Source of the DNA: Egerieenecus sp048201975
GTDB taxonomy: Bacteria > Bacillota > Clostridia > Christensenellales > Aristaeellaceae
Assembly: GCA_048201975.1 (NCBI GenBank)
Contig: DBFBGQ010000141.1
Location: 1-30,260 of the forward strand
DNA: 30,260 bases
Reading direction: 5' to 3'
Each line of letters opens with the position of its first letter. Position 1 is the first letter of the stretch. Of the stretch, positions 1 to 8,258 are shown piece by piece. The position numbers and the translations under genes were made by a program. The notes beneath the pieces were generated by a model, which was not told where the DNA came from, did not search any database, and worked only from the letters and a program-made list of their open reading frames with translations.

Positions 1-908
1 TCGCGTTTTAAGCCGGTTGTGTTCCCGCTTCATCCATAGCTTTTTCAGGTCAAACGCCAGGGCCAGGAAAAACAGCTCCGTGCGAATATTGCCTTTGCCT
101 CTGGTGAGAAAGCGCCGAAACCCAAAGTCGTTTTTTAGCAGCGCAAACGCGCCTTCCACCTGAATAGCGCGGCACACACGCAGATGCATGCCGCGCTCGG
201 ATGATATATTGCGTGTAGCCTGTTCGCGCTTTTCCCAGAAGGTTCTTTGCAAAATCCTGCTGCTGCGGACTTTTACGTTTGCCGCTTCCGCGCACGAAAA
301 GGATATGCTGCCGTTCTTCCTCCAGCTTGGAACCGATGGCGGAAGCGTTCTTCAGCCCTGTTCGTTTTTCCAGTTCCGCCTTTACCTTCGCCAGACGCTT
401 TTGGATGGGTTTACGCCACACAAAGGTGTACCGGCCGGCAGCGCTTTCCAGCTTTGTTCCGTCGATGTATACTGTTTGGTGGTCTGTTTCGCGCATGCCC
501 TCCAGTTTCTGCACAAACTGATAGAACAGATCTTCCACCACTTCCCGGCAGCGCCCCGTGCGGAAACGTGCAAATGTCGTATGATCCGGCGCCTTTTGAT
601 CCTCCAGCAGCCATTTGAAGTCGATTCGATATGGACAGGCTTCCTCCAGCTTCCGGCTGGAATAGATCCCACACAGATACCCATGGACCATGACCTTGAA
701 CAACACCCGTGGATCCGCTGCCGATTTTCTCCCTCTGGGCGAATACGCTTTGTACAGTTTCCGGTACTCCAGTTCCTCAAGCTGTGCGCTTAGCAGGCGG
801 ACAGGCGCGTTTTGTGGTATGGCAATTTCTGAATTCAGTGCAAAAATCAGTTGACCGTGCCGCTCAAATACCTTATACGGGTCTTGCTTTTGATAGGTTT
901 TTTTCCAT
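1..908 (-). pseudogene. IS1182-family transposase, decayed and partial
   Basis: Reading the minus strand, the N-terminal part matches IS1182-type transposases (VRLLSAQLEELEYRKLY, then YLCGIYSSRKLEEACPYR) and includes the first catalytic Asp region (YIDGTKLESAAGRYTFVWRK). The C-terminal part is also typical (RAIQVEGAFALLKNDFGFRR, with the catalytic Glu) but lies in another frame: the shift falls near base 235. Between GSGKRKSP and the WEKREQATRNIS block the family normally has some 200 or more residues with the second Asp; here they are missing, so an internal deletion has removed part of the active site. A second frame problem is at the start: ATG at 908 is followed by seven A's, and six would put it in frame with YQKQDPYKVFERHGQL. 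The 3' end lies beyond base 1. This is a dead remnant, although the A7 tract could also be a sequencing error. Confidence 0.85.
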
Positions 909-922
909 ACCTTTTTACCTTA

Positions 923-980
923 AGCGAAAAGACGAGGTTTGGATACCCTTTTGAGGATCCTTGCCTCGTCTGTTTTTGCT
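923..980 (+). terminator. Hairpin at the IS end, probable bidirectional terminator
   Basis: The stem GACGAGG (931-937) pairs with CCTCGTC (964-970) and is extended by an A-rich arm (923-930) facing a T-rich arm (971-980). A T tract follows on the plus strand (TGTTTTTGCT) and another on the minus strand. Lying between the IS end and the transposase start, it would shield the transposase from outside transcription, an arrangement common in insertion sequences. Confidence 0.45.
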
Positions 981-1002
981 GGGGGTATTTTGCAACGCGC
1001 CC
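981..1002. repeat. Probable outer terminal inverted repeat of the IS1182-like element
   Basis: On the minus strand this reads GGGCGCGTTGCAAAATACCC followed by CC. It resembles, from memory, the GGGGCTGTTGCAAAATA-type ends of many IS1182-family elements, and it sits about 75 bases upstream of the transposase start, where the element should end. The partner end lies outside the window, so neither the pairing nor a target duplication can be tested here. Confidence 0.4.
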
Positions 1003-1142
1003 TTCGACGTTTGTTTCTATCCGGCGTTTTGGGCGAAAGGTTGGCTTTTTAAAACAAGAGCCGGGCGTTCAAATTCTGTCTTCAATTTCTTACAATCGGC
1101 GCCTTTGCGGCATCTATTTCTGACGCATCCTCCTTTCCAAAA

Positions 1143-1151
1143 TGCTATACT
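1143..1151 (+). promoter_or_regulatory. Extended -10 promoter of the transporter/esterase operon
   Basis: TGCTATACT is an extended -10 element (TG-N-TATACT, hexamer 1146-1151). No good -35 is seen, which is usual with an extended -10. The transcription start would be near 1158, so the in-frame ATG at 1158 cannot be the start of the next gene; the AAAGGAG at 1164-1170 then serves the ATG at 1179. The stretch from 1003 to 1142 shows no gene. Confidence 0.6.
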
Positions 1152-1178
1152 CCTGGCATGGACAAAGGAGCGATGCAT

Positions 1179-2387
1179 ATGAAGGGGCGCAGCGCCGGGA
1201 CGCAAGGCGTGTGGACCAAGGCGTTCACGACAATTTTCGTGATCAATGTATTCAATTCCCTGGGCTTTCATATTCTTACGCCCATTCTGCCCAAGTACGC
1301 CGTGTCGCTGTCCCTGGGGGATACGCTGGCGGGCGTGATTGGCACGGTGTTTACCGTCACCTCCGTTATGATTCGGCTGCTGATGATCAAAATGCATATG
1401 GTTGGCCGCTATCGGATTTATTTGATTGCATCCTTGAGCATGATTGCCGTGGCCATTGCCGGGTTTGCCTTCAGCGAATCAGCCACACCGCTGATTCTGT
1501 TCCGGCTCCTTCATGGGGTAGGCTGGGGAATCTGCAGCACGGTGGCGGCTACGCTGGCCTCGCTGGCTTTGCCCAGCGACAAGGTAGGGGCGGGCATTGG
1601 CCTGTTTGGGCTGGGATCGGTGTTTGGCTCGGCCATCGCCCCCAACCTGGGGCTGAACCTGGTGGATGCCATCGGTTACCAGCGGACGTTTCTGGTGGCG
1701 TTGGCAATGCCGCTGATCGGCATCGCCCTGTGCCTGCTGCTGAAAAACGTGGAAGCCGGCGCCGTGGAGGCGCCTGGCCGTCCGGCGGCCTCCGCCATCG
1801 GATGGAAGGAGATCGACTGGCGGCCGCTGTTTCCCACGCTGCTCATCGCCATTGCGGTGATTCCCGCCAACGGCATCAGCTCCTTCATCGCCCTGTGCGC
1901 TCAGGAGCGCGGGGTGGAGCAGATCGGCTTCTTCTTTACGGTGAACGCCTTTGCGCTGCTGTTTGCCCGGCCCCTGTTCGGCCGGCTGTCCGATCGCCTG
2001 GAGCCCTGGAAGCTGTTGATCCCGGCGATGATCGCCTACGCATGCGTCATGGTGGGATTGTATTTTGCACAAAGCCTGCCGGTTTTCCTGATCATCGCGC
2101 TGGTCTATGCCCTGGGCTACGGCAGCGTGAACCCCACCATACAGTCCTGGTGCGTGCGCTCTGTGGAAAAGCGCCAGTTCGGCATGGCGCAGATCATCTA
2201 CTACACGGGATTCGATCTGGGCTCCGGGCTGGGCGGGCTGATCTCCGGCATGATCGCCTCCGCCGCGGGCTATTCGGCCATGTATCTCTGGCTTATCATC
2301 CCCATCGCCGTGGACCTGGCAATCCTGCTGGTCTACCGGGCGCTGCAAAAGCAGAAGGTGCAGAAAGGAGCATGGAACCATGCGTAA
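1179..2387 (+). CDS. MFS transporter
   Basis: This is a 402-residue major facilitator protein with about twelve hydrophobic segments. The first reads VINVFNSLGFHILTPILPKY, and a loop motif GRLSDRLEPWK near residue 265 resembles the conserved cytoplasmic MFS loop. ATG at 1179 is chosen because AGGAG lies eight bases upstream; ATGs at 1158 and 1173 lie at the predicted transcription start or too close to the ribosome site. It is the first gene of the operon and overlaps the next by eight bases (ATGCGTAA), which suggests translational coupling. Such proteins often export sugars or small products, so here it might release a product or take up a second substrate form. The substrate cannot be read from the sequence. 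Confidence 0.88.
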   Translation: MKGRSAGTQGVWTKAFTTIFVINVFNSLGFHILTPILPKYAVSLSLGDTLAGVIGTVFTVTSVMIRLLMIKMHMVGRYRIYLIASLSMIAVAIAGFAFSESATPLILFRLLHGVGWGICSTVAATLASLALPSDKVGAGIGLFGLGSVFGSAIAPNLGLNLVDAIGYQRTFLVALAMPLIGIALCLLLKNVEAGAVEAPGRPAASAIGWKEIDWRPLFPTLLIAIAVIPANGISSFIALCAQERGVEQIGFFFTVNAFALLFARPLFGRLSDRLEPWKLLIPAMIAYACVMVGLYFAQSLPVFLIIALVYALGYGSVNPTIQSWCVRSVEKRQFGMAQIIYYTGFDLGSGLGGLISGMIASAAGYSAMYLWLIIPIAVDLAILLVYRALQKQKVQKGAWNHA

Positions 2388-3330
2388 GCCCTCCTCCCAG
2401 CCCTTGCGCGTACACAGGCTCAACGCCCTGCAATACGCCAAACGAAATTGGATTCTGCTGGCCATGCTGCTTCCGGCGGCGCTGTATGTGCTGGTTTTCC
2501 AGTATGCGCCCATGTCCGGCATCATTTTGGCGTTCAAGTCCTTCAACTACCGGGACGGCGTTTTTGGCAGCCCGTGGAACGGCCTGAGCAACTTCAACTT
2601 CTTGCTGGTATCCGGAAAGCTGTGGAGCCTCACCCGGAACACCATGCTGTACAACTTTGCCTTTATTGTGGTCAATACCACGCTGGAAGTGGCCATGGCC
2701 ATCTTCATCAACGAGATCCGCTGCAAATGGTTCAAAAAGAGCTTTCAGTCCTTTATTTTCCTGCCGCATTTTATTAGCTGGGTGGTAGCGGTGGCCATTG
2801 TGCAGGCGTTGTTCAGCTATGAATACGGCGCGGTGAACGCCCTGGTGGAGGCGCTGGGAGGCAAGCGGCTCAATATCAACACCAACGCGAGCATCTGGCC
2901 GGCGCTGTTGGTGGGGCTGAGCGCGTGGAAGAGCGTGGGCTATGGCAGCGTGGTGTATCTGTCCTCGATTACGGGAATCGATCCCGGGCTGTATGAAGCG
3001 GCGCAGCTGGATGGCGCCAACAAATGGCAGCAGGTACGCCATATCACCCTGCCCAGCCTGCTGCCCACCATTGTCATCATGTTTCTGCTGGCTGTGGGCC
3101 GAATCTTCCGCGGGGACTTCGGCATGTTCTACCAGCTGGTGGGCAGCAACGGCGTGCTGCTGACCACCACGGATATACTGGACACGTACATCTACCGTTC
3201 CATGCTGGGCAGCAGCAACCTTGGCATGACCGCGGCGGCAGGCTTTTACCAGAGCGTGCTGTGCTTTGTCACCATCATGCTGGTGAATGCGCTGGTCAAG
3301 CGCATTGAGCCGGACTATTCGCTGTTTTGA
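2380..3330 (+). CDS. Carbohydrate ABC transporter permease, LplB-like (CUT1)
   Basis: A 316-residue inner-membrane permease of the LplB type. The N-terminal segment (LLPAALYVLVFQYAPMSG) and the phrase AFKSFNYRDG are typical of this subfamily. The EAA loop that docks the ATPase is clear near residues 207-232 (YEAAQLDGANKWQQVRHITL). The start is ATG 2380, preceded by AAAGGAG at 2365. It forms a heterodimer with the next gene product and takes substrate from the binding protein encoded third. No ATPase gene is present in the operon; LplB/YtcP-type systems commonly share a MsmK/MsiK-like ATPase encoded elsewhere. Substrates of relatives are oligosaccharides, often uronate- or hemicellulose-derived, but the exact one is unknown. 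Confidence 0.9.
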   Translation: MRKPSSQPLRVHRLNALQYAKRNWILLAMLLPAALYVLVFQYAPMSGIILAFKSFNYRDGVFGSPWNGLSNFNFLLVSGKLWSLTRNTMLYNFAFIVVNTTLEVAMAIFINEIRCKWFKKSFQSFIFLPHFISWVVAVAIVQALFSYEYGAVNALVEALGGKRLNINTNASIWPALLVGLSAWKSVGYGSVVYLSSITGIDPGLYEAAQLDGANKWQQVRHITLPSLLPTIVIMFLLAVGRIFRGDFGMFYQLVGSNGVLLTTTDILDTYIYRSMLGSSNLGMTAAAGFYQSVLCFVTIMLVNALVKRIEPDYSLF

Positions 3331-3348
3331 CCGGAGGGGGATACTACC

Positions 3349-4257
3349 ATGAAACACGCCCGAAGCAAAACCCTGCACTGGGACCAGCTCAGCATGTCCG
3401 CGCTGGGATATACGCTGCTGTTTCTGTTTGGGATGATGTGCCTGATTCCCTTCTGGATTGTGTTCATCTCCTCCTTTGCCTCGGAGGGGTCGCTGGTGCG
3501 CGTGGGGTATGCGCTGTGGCCCGATGAATTCTCCCTGGACTCCTATGCGTATGCCTTTCGCAATCCCACACGGATCTTTCAGGCGTATGCCAGCACCATC
3601 GTCATTACGGCGGTGGGCACAGCGCTGGCCGTTCTCATGGCTACCATGACCGGTTATGTGCTGGCCCGTCAGGATTTCCGCTGGCGCAACGGGTTTTCGC
3701 TGTTCTTCTTTTTCACCACGCTTTTCAGCGGCGGGCTGGTGCCTTACTACCTCATGTGCACGCAGTACCTGGGCATGAAGGACAGCTGGATGGGCCGGCT
3801 GCTGCCCATGCTGTTTTCCGTGTGGAACATGATTCTGGCGAAAAACTACATGAAAACCATCTCCTTTGAAATTACCGAGAGCGGCAAGATGGATGGCGCC
3901 AATGATTTCCAGATTTTCATCCGCCTGATCCTTCCGCTCACCAAGCCGCTGGTGGCCACGCTGACGCTGTTCACCGCCCTCACCTACTGGAACGACTGGT
4001 ATTACTCCATGCTGTTCATCACCAAGCCCCATATGCAAAGCCTGCAATACCTGCTGCAGGATATGCTCTCCTCCATTCAGGCGTTGAAGCAGCTGGCGGC
4101 TTCCGGGGAGCTTGCCACGGTCAGCAACGCGGAAATTCCCACCACGGGGATGAAGATGTCCATGACCGTGATTACCGTTGGCCCGATTATCCTGTTGTAT
4201 CCCTTCCTGCAGCGCTATTTCATCAAGGGCATGACCATCGGCGCGGTCAAGGGGTAA
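3349..4257 (+). CDS. Carbohydrate ABC transporter permease, LplC/YtcP-like (CUT1)
   Basis: A 302-residue permease, partner of the preceding gene, from which it is separated by 18 bases with GGAGGGGG ahead of ATG 3349. The first membrane segment is TLLFLFGMMCLIPFWIVFIS. The EAA loop reads ITESGKMDGANDFQIFIRLI around residues 175-195. The C-terminus (YPFLQRYFIKGMTIGAVKG) is a hallmark of this CUT1 subfamily, with GAVKG the usual final residues. Its length is normal for the family. With the LplB-like permease it forms the membrane channel of the importer. Confidence 0.92.
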   Translation: MKHARSKTLHWDQLSMSALGYTLLFLFGMMCLIPFWIVFISSFASEGSLVRVGYALWPDEFSLDSYAYAFRNPTRIFQAYASTIVITAVGTALAVLMATMTGYVLARQDFRWRNGFSLFFFFTTLFSGGLVPYYLMCTQYLGMKDSWMGRLLPMLFSVWNMILAKNYMKTISFEITESGKMDGANDFQIFIRLILPLTKPLVATLTLFTALTYWNDWYYSMLFITKPHMQSLQYLLQDMLSSIQALKQLAASGELATVSNAEIPTTGMKMSMTVITVGPIILLYPFLQRYFIKGMTIGAVKG

Positions 4258-4318
4258 GAATGGATTGTTGGCTGGGATGAGCCATGATCATACAACCAAG
4301 GAAAGGTGGTATTCACAC

Positions 4319-5836
4319 ATGAAACGGTTTTGGGCCTTGCTGCTAGTCGGTCTGCTGCTTCTTTCCTGCACCGCCATTGCGGAATCCCCCCAAAGCGCGG
4401 AGCTGTATCCCGGCGTGGATCTCTCCGCGCATGAAACCATTACCATGTATCACGTGGGCAACGATCTGTCGGACTGGGAGCGGGTTTCCCAGCGCGTCAA
4501 TGAACTGCTGAATGAAAAGATCAACACCACCGTAAATTTTGTCCACATCTCCTTTGCGGACTTCATCGCCAATTACACCCTGTACTTGGCCAGCAGCGAT
4601 ATTGACCTGATCTATACCGCGGAGTTCTGCAACTATGCGGACAACGCCCGTTCCGGCGCGTATAAAGAGATTGACGACGAGTTCCTGCAAACCTACATGC
4701 CGCAGACGTACGCCAACATGCCCGCGGCGGCGTGGAACGAGATCCGCATCAACGGCACCATCTACACCATTCCCCGGAATTATTCCGAAATCAGCGTAGC
4801 GCCCATCGTGGTCACGCGGCAAACCCTGCTGGATCAATACGGATACACGGCGGATGAAATCAACACCTGGGAAAAGCTGGAGGAGTATCTGTATGCAGTG
4901 GCGGCAGGCGAGCAGGGCACGGGGGTCTATGCGCTGAACCCCCAGGGCTTCTGGCCCAGCCACGTGTATTACTTCAACAACATCTACAACCTGGCGTCCA
5001 TCGGCAGCTCCAACAACGGCATCTACTACGCCTGGAACACCGCCAACGAGACGTTCTCGGTGGATGATATCGCCTGGTTTGGCGATACCGACGAGTTCAT
5101 GCAGTGGGCGCTGAAAATGGCCGACTACTATGCCAACGGGCTCTATCCCTCGGATGTGATCGCCAACGAGAGCACCATCGACGACACCTTCAACGCGGGG
5201 ACCAGCGCGGTGAACTTTGGCGAACCCAGCAAGATCCTGGGCCTGATGAACGAGGACCCGGACGTGGTGCCGCTGTTCTGCACCATGCCGGAGGGCTACC
5301 GCAGCACCCGGGGCAAATACATGCGCTATGGCAATTCCTTCCCCGTCAACTCCACCAAGACCGAGCGCGCCGCCGTGGCCCTGGACATGATGATGAACGA
5401 TCCTGAAATCAACATGCTGCTGGTGTACGGCTTTGAAGGCGAGCACTACATTCTCAACGAGGACGGCACCTATGAGCTGGGCCCCAACGCCGCGGCCTAT
5501 GCCTGCGACAGCAACTTCTTCTGCTTCCAGAACAACCGCAACCCGCTCCTGGCCATTGATAACGAGCAGATTTCCGCCTGGCGGGACGCCAGCTACGCGG
5601 CGGTCAACGAATCCTTCACCGCGGCAGGCTTCAACTACGACGGCTCCAAGTATGAGGCGAACGTGGCGGTGATTACCTCCCTGTGGAATCAGTATCAGTG
5701 GAGCCTGTGCTTTGGGCTGTATGGAGACGCCACCGAATCGGTGGTGGAGCAGTTCCGGGCGGAGGTGCATGCGGCTGGCCTGGATGAAATCGACAAGGAT
5801 TTCCGGGAGCAGCTGACGGCTTATCTGGCGAACTGA
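4319..5836 (+). CDS. Extracellular solute-binding protein, LplA-like
   Basis: The 505-residue product is the substrate-capturing partner of the two permeases. An export signal is clear: MKRF, a run of Leu and Val, then LLSCTAIAES. Cys17 could be a lipoprotein site (LLSC, a weak lipobox), or signal peptidase I could cut after AIA; a lipoprotein is expected in a Gram-positive cell. ATG 4319 is chosen because GGAAAGGTGG precedes it and the signal peptide begins there; the frame is open to 4265. The mature part is rich in Tyr, Trp and Asn (for example YYFNNIYNLASIGSSNNG), as in sugar-binding proteins that stack aromatic residues on the ligand. The length is close to LplA of Bacillus. A strong hairpin follows the gene. 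Confidence 0.88.
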   Translation: MKRFWALLLVGLLLLSCTAIAESPQSAELYPGVDLSAHETITMYHVGNDLSDWERVSQRVNELLNEKINTTVNFVHISFADFIANYTLYLASSDIDLIYTAEFCNYADNARSGAYKEIDDEFLQTYMPQTYANMPAAAWNEIRINGTIYTIPRNYSEISVAPIVVTRQTLLDQYGYTADEINTWEKLEEYLYAVAAGEQGTGVYALNPQGFWPSHVYYFNNIYNLASIGSSNNGIYYAWNTANETFSVDDIAWFGDTDEFMQWALKMADYYANGLYPSDVIANESTIDDTFNAGTSAVNFGEPSKILGLMNEDPDVVPLFCTMPEGYRSTRGKYMRYGNSFPVNSTKTERAAVALDMMMNDPEINMLLVYGFEGEHYILNEDGTYELGPNAAAYACDSNFFCFQNNRNPLLAIDNEQISAWRDASYAAVNESFTAAGFNYDGSKYEANVAVITSLWNQYQWSLCFGLYGDATESVVEQFRAEVHAAGLDEIDKDFREQLTAYLAN

Positions 5837-5871
5837 CGCGCGCAAGGAAAGGCATGCGCATTGGAACGCTC

Positions 5872-5895
5872 GGGGGCGGCGGTCTCGCCGCCCCC
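5872..5895 (+). other. GC hairpin after the binding-protein gene, probable mRNA stabiliser
   Basis: GGGGGCGGCG (5872-5881) pairs perfectly with CGCCGCCCCC (5886-5895) over a four-base loop (GTCT). No T tract follows, and the next gene begins only 38 bases later, so it is unlikely to stop transcription fully. Hairpins directly after binding-protein genes often protect the upstream message, so that this protein is made in excess over permeases and downstream enzymes. Confidence 0.6.
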
Positions 5896-5932
5896 TCACC
5901 AGGCAACCACGCAACAAGGAGAAGAATACGCC

Positions 5933-7474
5933 ATGATGCTAAGCAGAGCTCCCCTCCCCAGAACGGACCCGGAAGCCCAGGGCGTGTCCAGCGCCCGGCT
6001 GCTGGCCCGCCTGCGGGAGCTGACCGCCAACGAGAATGAAATCCACGGCGTGATGATCGCCCGCAACGGCTGCGTTATCAGCGAATCCTGGCCCCTGCCC
6101 TTTCGCGCGGACATGCCCCATACCAATCATTCCATGGGAAAAAGCTACACCTGCACCGCCATTGGCATCGCCTGCGCCCAGGGGCTCCTCAGCCCGGAGG
6201 ACCGGGTGGCGGACCTTATGCGGGAGGAGCTGGACCGGTTTGGGATCACCCCCGATGCGAACTTTCAAAAAATGCGCCTGCGGGACGTAATGGCCATGGC
6301 CAACGGCATGACGCGCATGGCCCGCTTTGATGAGGCGTGGCTGGAAAACTGGCTGCGCTTTCCCGTGGAAAGGGAGCCGGGAACGTATTTCCATTACAAC
6401 ACCTGCAGCGCCAGCATGCTGGGCGTGCTGGTGGAAAAGGTTACAGGGGTACCCTTGCGGCAGTATTTGCAGGCCAACCTGTTGGATTGCATCGGCGTGG
6501 GCGAGCAGGATCTGCGCTGGCTTCGCTTTGGCAGCGAATACTACGCGGAGCCCGGCGTCAGCGCAACCACGGAGGCAAACCTGCGGCTGGGGCTGTTTTA
6601 CCTTTGCGGAGGCAAAGCCGAAGGCAGGCAGATTCTGCAGCCGGAATGGCTGCGGGAAGCGACCCGGAAGCAAGTGGACACAAGCCACCATAACGACATG
6701 CAGGAGTCCACCCATGGCTACGGCTGGCAGCTGTGGATGTGCAGCAAGCCGGGCGTATACCGCTTTGACGGCGGGCAGGGGCAGTTTTGCCTGATGGACC
6801 CGGAAAAGCAGGCGGTGATCTCCCTGCACGAGGGCGGCGTCCACCCCGGCGGCGTTTACAAAACCCTGACGGTGCTGCAGCAGATCCTGTATGAAATGGA
6901 GGATGCGCCCCTGCCGCCGGACCCTGACGCCCTGGCGCAGCTGCGCGGCTTTGAGCGCGGAAGAGCGCTGCCCCTGGGGCGCACGGCGCCGCTGCCGGCG
7001 GATCCGCACGCCATGGATGGCGTCTATGCGGTATGCCAGGGCGACGCGAACTTCTGGATTGAGGCCTTCCCCGACGGCGAGGAATTCTATCATCTGTTCT
7101 ATGATCCCTCCATCCAGTGGAGCATGAAGACCATCGGGCTTGCGTACCGGGATGGATATATCCAAATGGTTGTCAACCGCCGGTGCGTTTTCCGCGTGCG
7201 CCTGGATGGACAATATGACGTGACGGATACGCTGAATCCGCTCCCGGAGCTGCAAAAGACCTGGACCACGGGCTGCTTCGTAGACGACCACACCCTGGAA
7301 ATGGACATTCACTGGCTGAACGCCTGGATGGTGTGGAAGGTCACCCTCGCCCTGGAGGGGACCACCCTGCGCATCCGTGTGGCCAAGGATCCCAGGCACG
7401 AGGGCAAGCCACCGGTGGAGCGCCAGGCCACGGCGCGGCTGATCCGGCCAGGCCCATGGAAGGGAGCGGTGTAA
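5933..7474 (+). CDS. Serine hydrolase, class C beta-lactamase fold
   Basis: A 513-residue hydrolase of the beta-lactamase/esterase/DD-peptidase superfamily. The SxxK motif is HSMGKSYT, with Ser67 the nucleophile and Lys70 the base. Tyr155 in PGTYFHYNT is the second catalytic element, as in EstB/NylB-like enzymes, and a glycine-rich DGGQGQF segment (about residue 280) is the likely third motif. The C-terminal 190 residues look like an extra beta-rich domain. No signal peptide is seen, so it should act in the cytoplasm on an imported ester or amide. ATG 5933 follows AAGGAG by eleven bases; ATG 5936 is an alternative. It lies between the importer and three carboxylesterase-like genes, which argues for an esterase role rather than antibiotic resistance. 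Confidence 0.85.
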   Translation: MMLSRAPLPRTDPEAQGVSSARLLARLRELTANENEIHGVMIARNGCVISESWPLPFRADMPHTNHSMGKSYTCTAIGIACAQGLLSPEDRVADLMREELDRFGITPDANFQKMRLRDVMAMANGMTRMARFDEAWLENWLRFPVEREPGTYFHYNTCSASMLGVLVEKVTGVPLRQYLQANLLDCIGVGEQDLRWLRFGSEYYAEPGVSATTEANLRLGLFYLCGGKAEGRQILQPEWLREATRKQVDTSHHNDMQESTHGYGWQLWMCSKPGVYRFDGGQGQFCLMDPEKQAVISLHEGGVHPGGVYKTLTVLQQILYEMEDAPLPPDPDALAQLRGFERGRALPLGRTAPLPADPHAMDGVYAVCQGDANFWIEAFPDGEEFYHLFYDPSIQWSMKTIGLAYRDGYIQMVVNRRCVFRVRLDGQYDVTDTLNPLPELQKTWTTGCFVDDHTLEMDIHWLNAWMVWKVTLALEGTTLRIRVAKDPRHEGKPPVERQATARLIRPGPWKGAV

Positions 7475-7475
7475 C

Positions 7476-8258
7476 ATGGCCTTTTTCCAAGTGCAATTTC
7501 AATCCCAGTGCCTGCAGGGAGCCGGCGAATTTGCGGTCATACTGCCGCCGGAACAGGAGAAACGGGAGCGGCTCCCGGTGCTCTACCTGCTGCACGGCGC
7601 CTTCGGGGAATGCCTGGGCAGCCTGCTGGAAAGCTCCGTCAGCCGCTACTGCGGCAGGCGGGGGCTGGCCATTGTGGCGCCCAGCGCCTACCTGGGTGTG
7701 TATACGGACATGGAGCATGGCGAGCGGGCCTATTCCTTTGTGAAGGAAGCCATGGCGGTGGCGGAGCGGATGTTTCCCGTGCTGTCCCAGCGGCCGGAGG
7801 AGCGGTTTCTGCTGGGCATCTCCATGGGGGGCCACGGCGCCTTCAAGCTGGCCATGGAATATCCGCAGCGCTTTCATGCCGCGGCGGCCTGCAGCTCCCC
7901 CATCGACGTGGTGGAAACCATGCGCCTGCTGGAAGCCGGCCGGCATCCCGGGGGGCACGAGCTGTATGACGCATACGGCGGCTCTCAGGCCTACAGCGGC
8001 GGCGTGGGGGATGTGATGGCCATGGCGGCGCAGCGGGTCCGGGAGGGCTGCCCCCTGCCCAAGCTGTGGCTCTGCTGGGGCGATCAGGACCATGCGCGGT
8101 TTGAGGATCAGGTCACTGTGGAGAAGTTCCGGGCGCTGGGCATCCCCCTGGAAACCCGCGTGGGCCACGGCGGACATGATTTTTACACCTGGGACCCCAT
8201 GCTGGAGGACATACTGGACTGGATGCTGGAGGAGGGGCAAGCGAATGGCCTGGATTGA
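7476..8258 (+). CDS. Alpha/beta hydrolase, esterase D-like
   Basis: A 260-residue esterase of the EstA/esterase D (S-formylglutathione hydrolase-like) family. The oxyanion region is YLLHGAFGE, the nucleophile elbow GISMGGHGAFKLA places Ser116, and the acid and base are likely Asp203 or Asp205 (GDQD) and His234 (GHGGHDFYTWD). All three triad members are thus present. Relatives cleave acetyl, feruloyl or other short acyl groups from sugars. There is no signal peptide, so it should act in the cytoplasm. It starts two bases after the stop of the preceding gene, with GGGAGCGG as ribosome site, and overlaps the next gene by fourteen bases. Confidence 0.88.
   Translation: MAFFQVQFQSQCLQGAGEFAVILPPEQEKRERLPVLYLLHGAFGECLGSLLESSVSRYCGRRGLAIVAPSAYLGVYTDMEHGERAYSFVKEAMAVAERMFPVLSQRPEERFLLGISMGGHGAFKLAMEYPQRFHAAAACSSPIDVVETMRLLEAGRHPGGHELYDAYGGSQAYSGGVGDVMAMAAQRVREGCPLPKLWLCWGDQDHARFEDQVTVEKFRALGIPLETRVGHGGHDFYTWDPMLEDILDWMLEEGQANGLD

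Noticed and set aside
898..908. Programmed frameshifting at the A7 run in the transposase start
   Set aside because: The run lies immediately after the ATG, not at an overlap of two frames, and the gene has other lesions; decay or a sequencing error is simpler.
5933..7474. Beta-lactam resistance gene
   Set aside because: Although the fold is that of class C beta-lactamases, there is no signal peptide and the neighbours are an importer and esterases, so an esterase or amidase is more likely.
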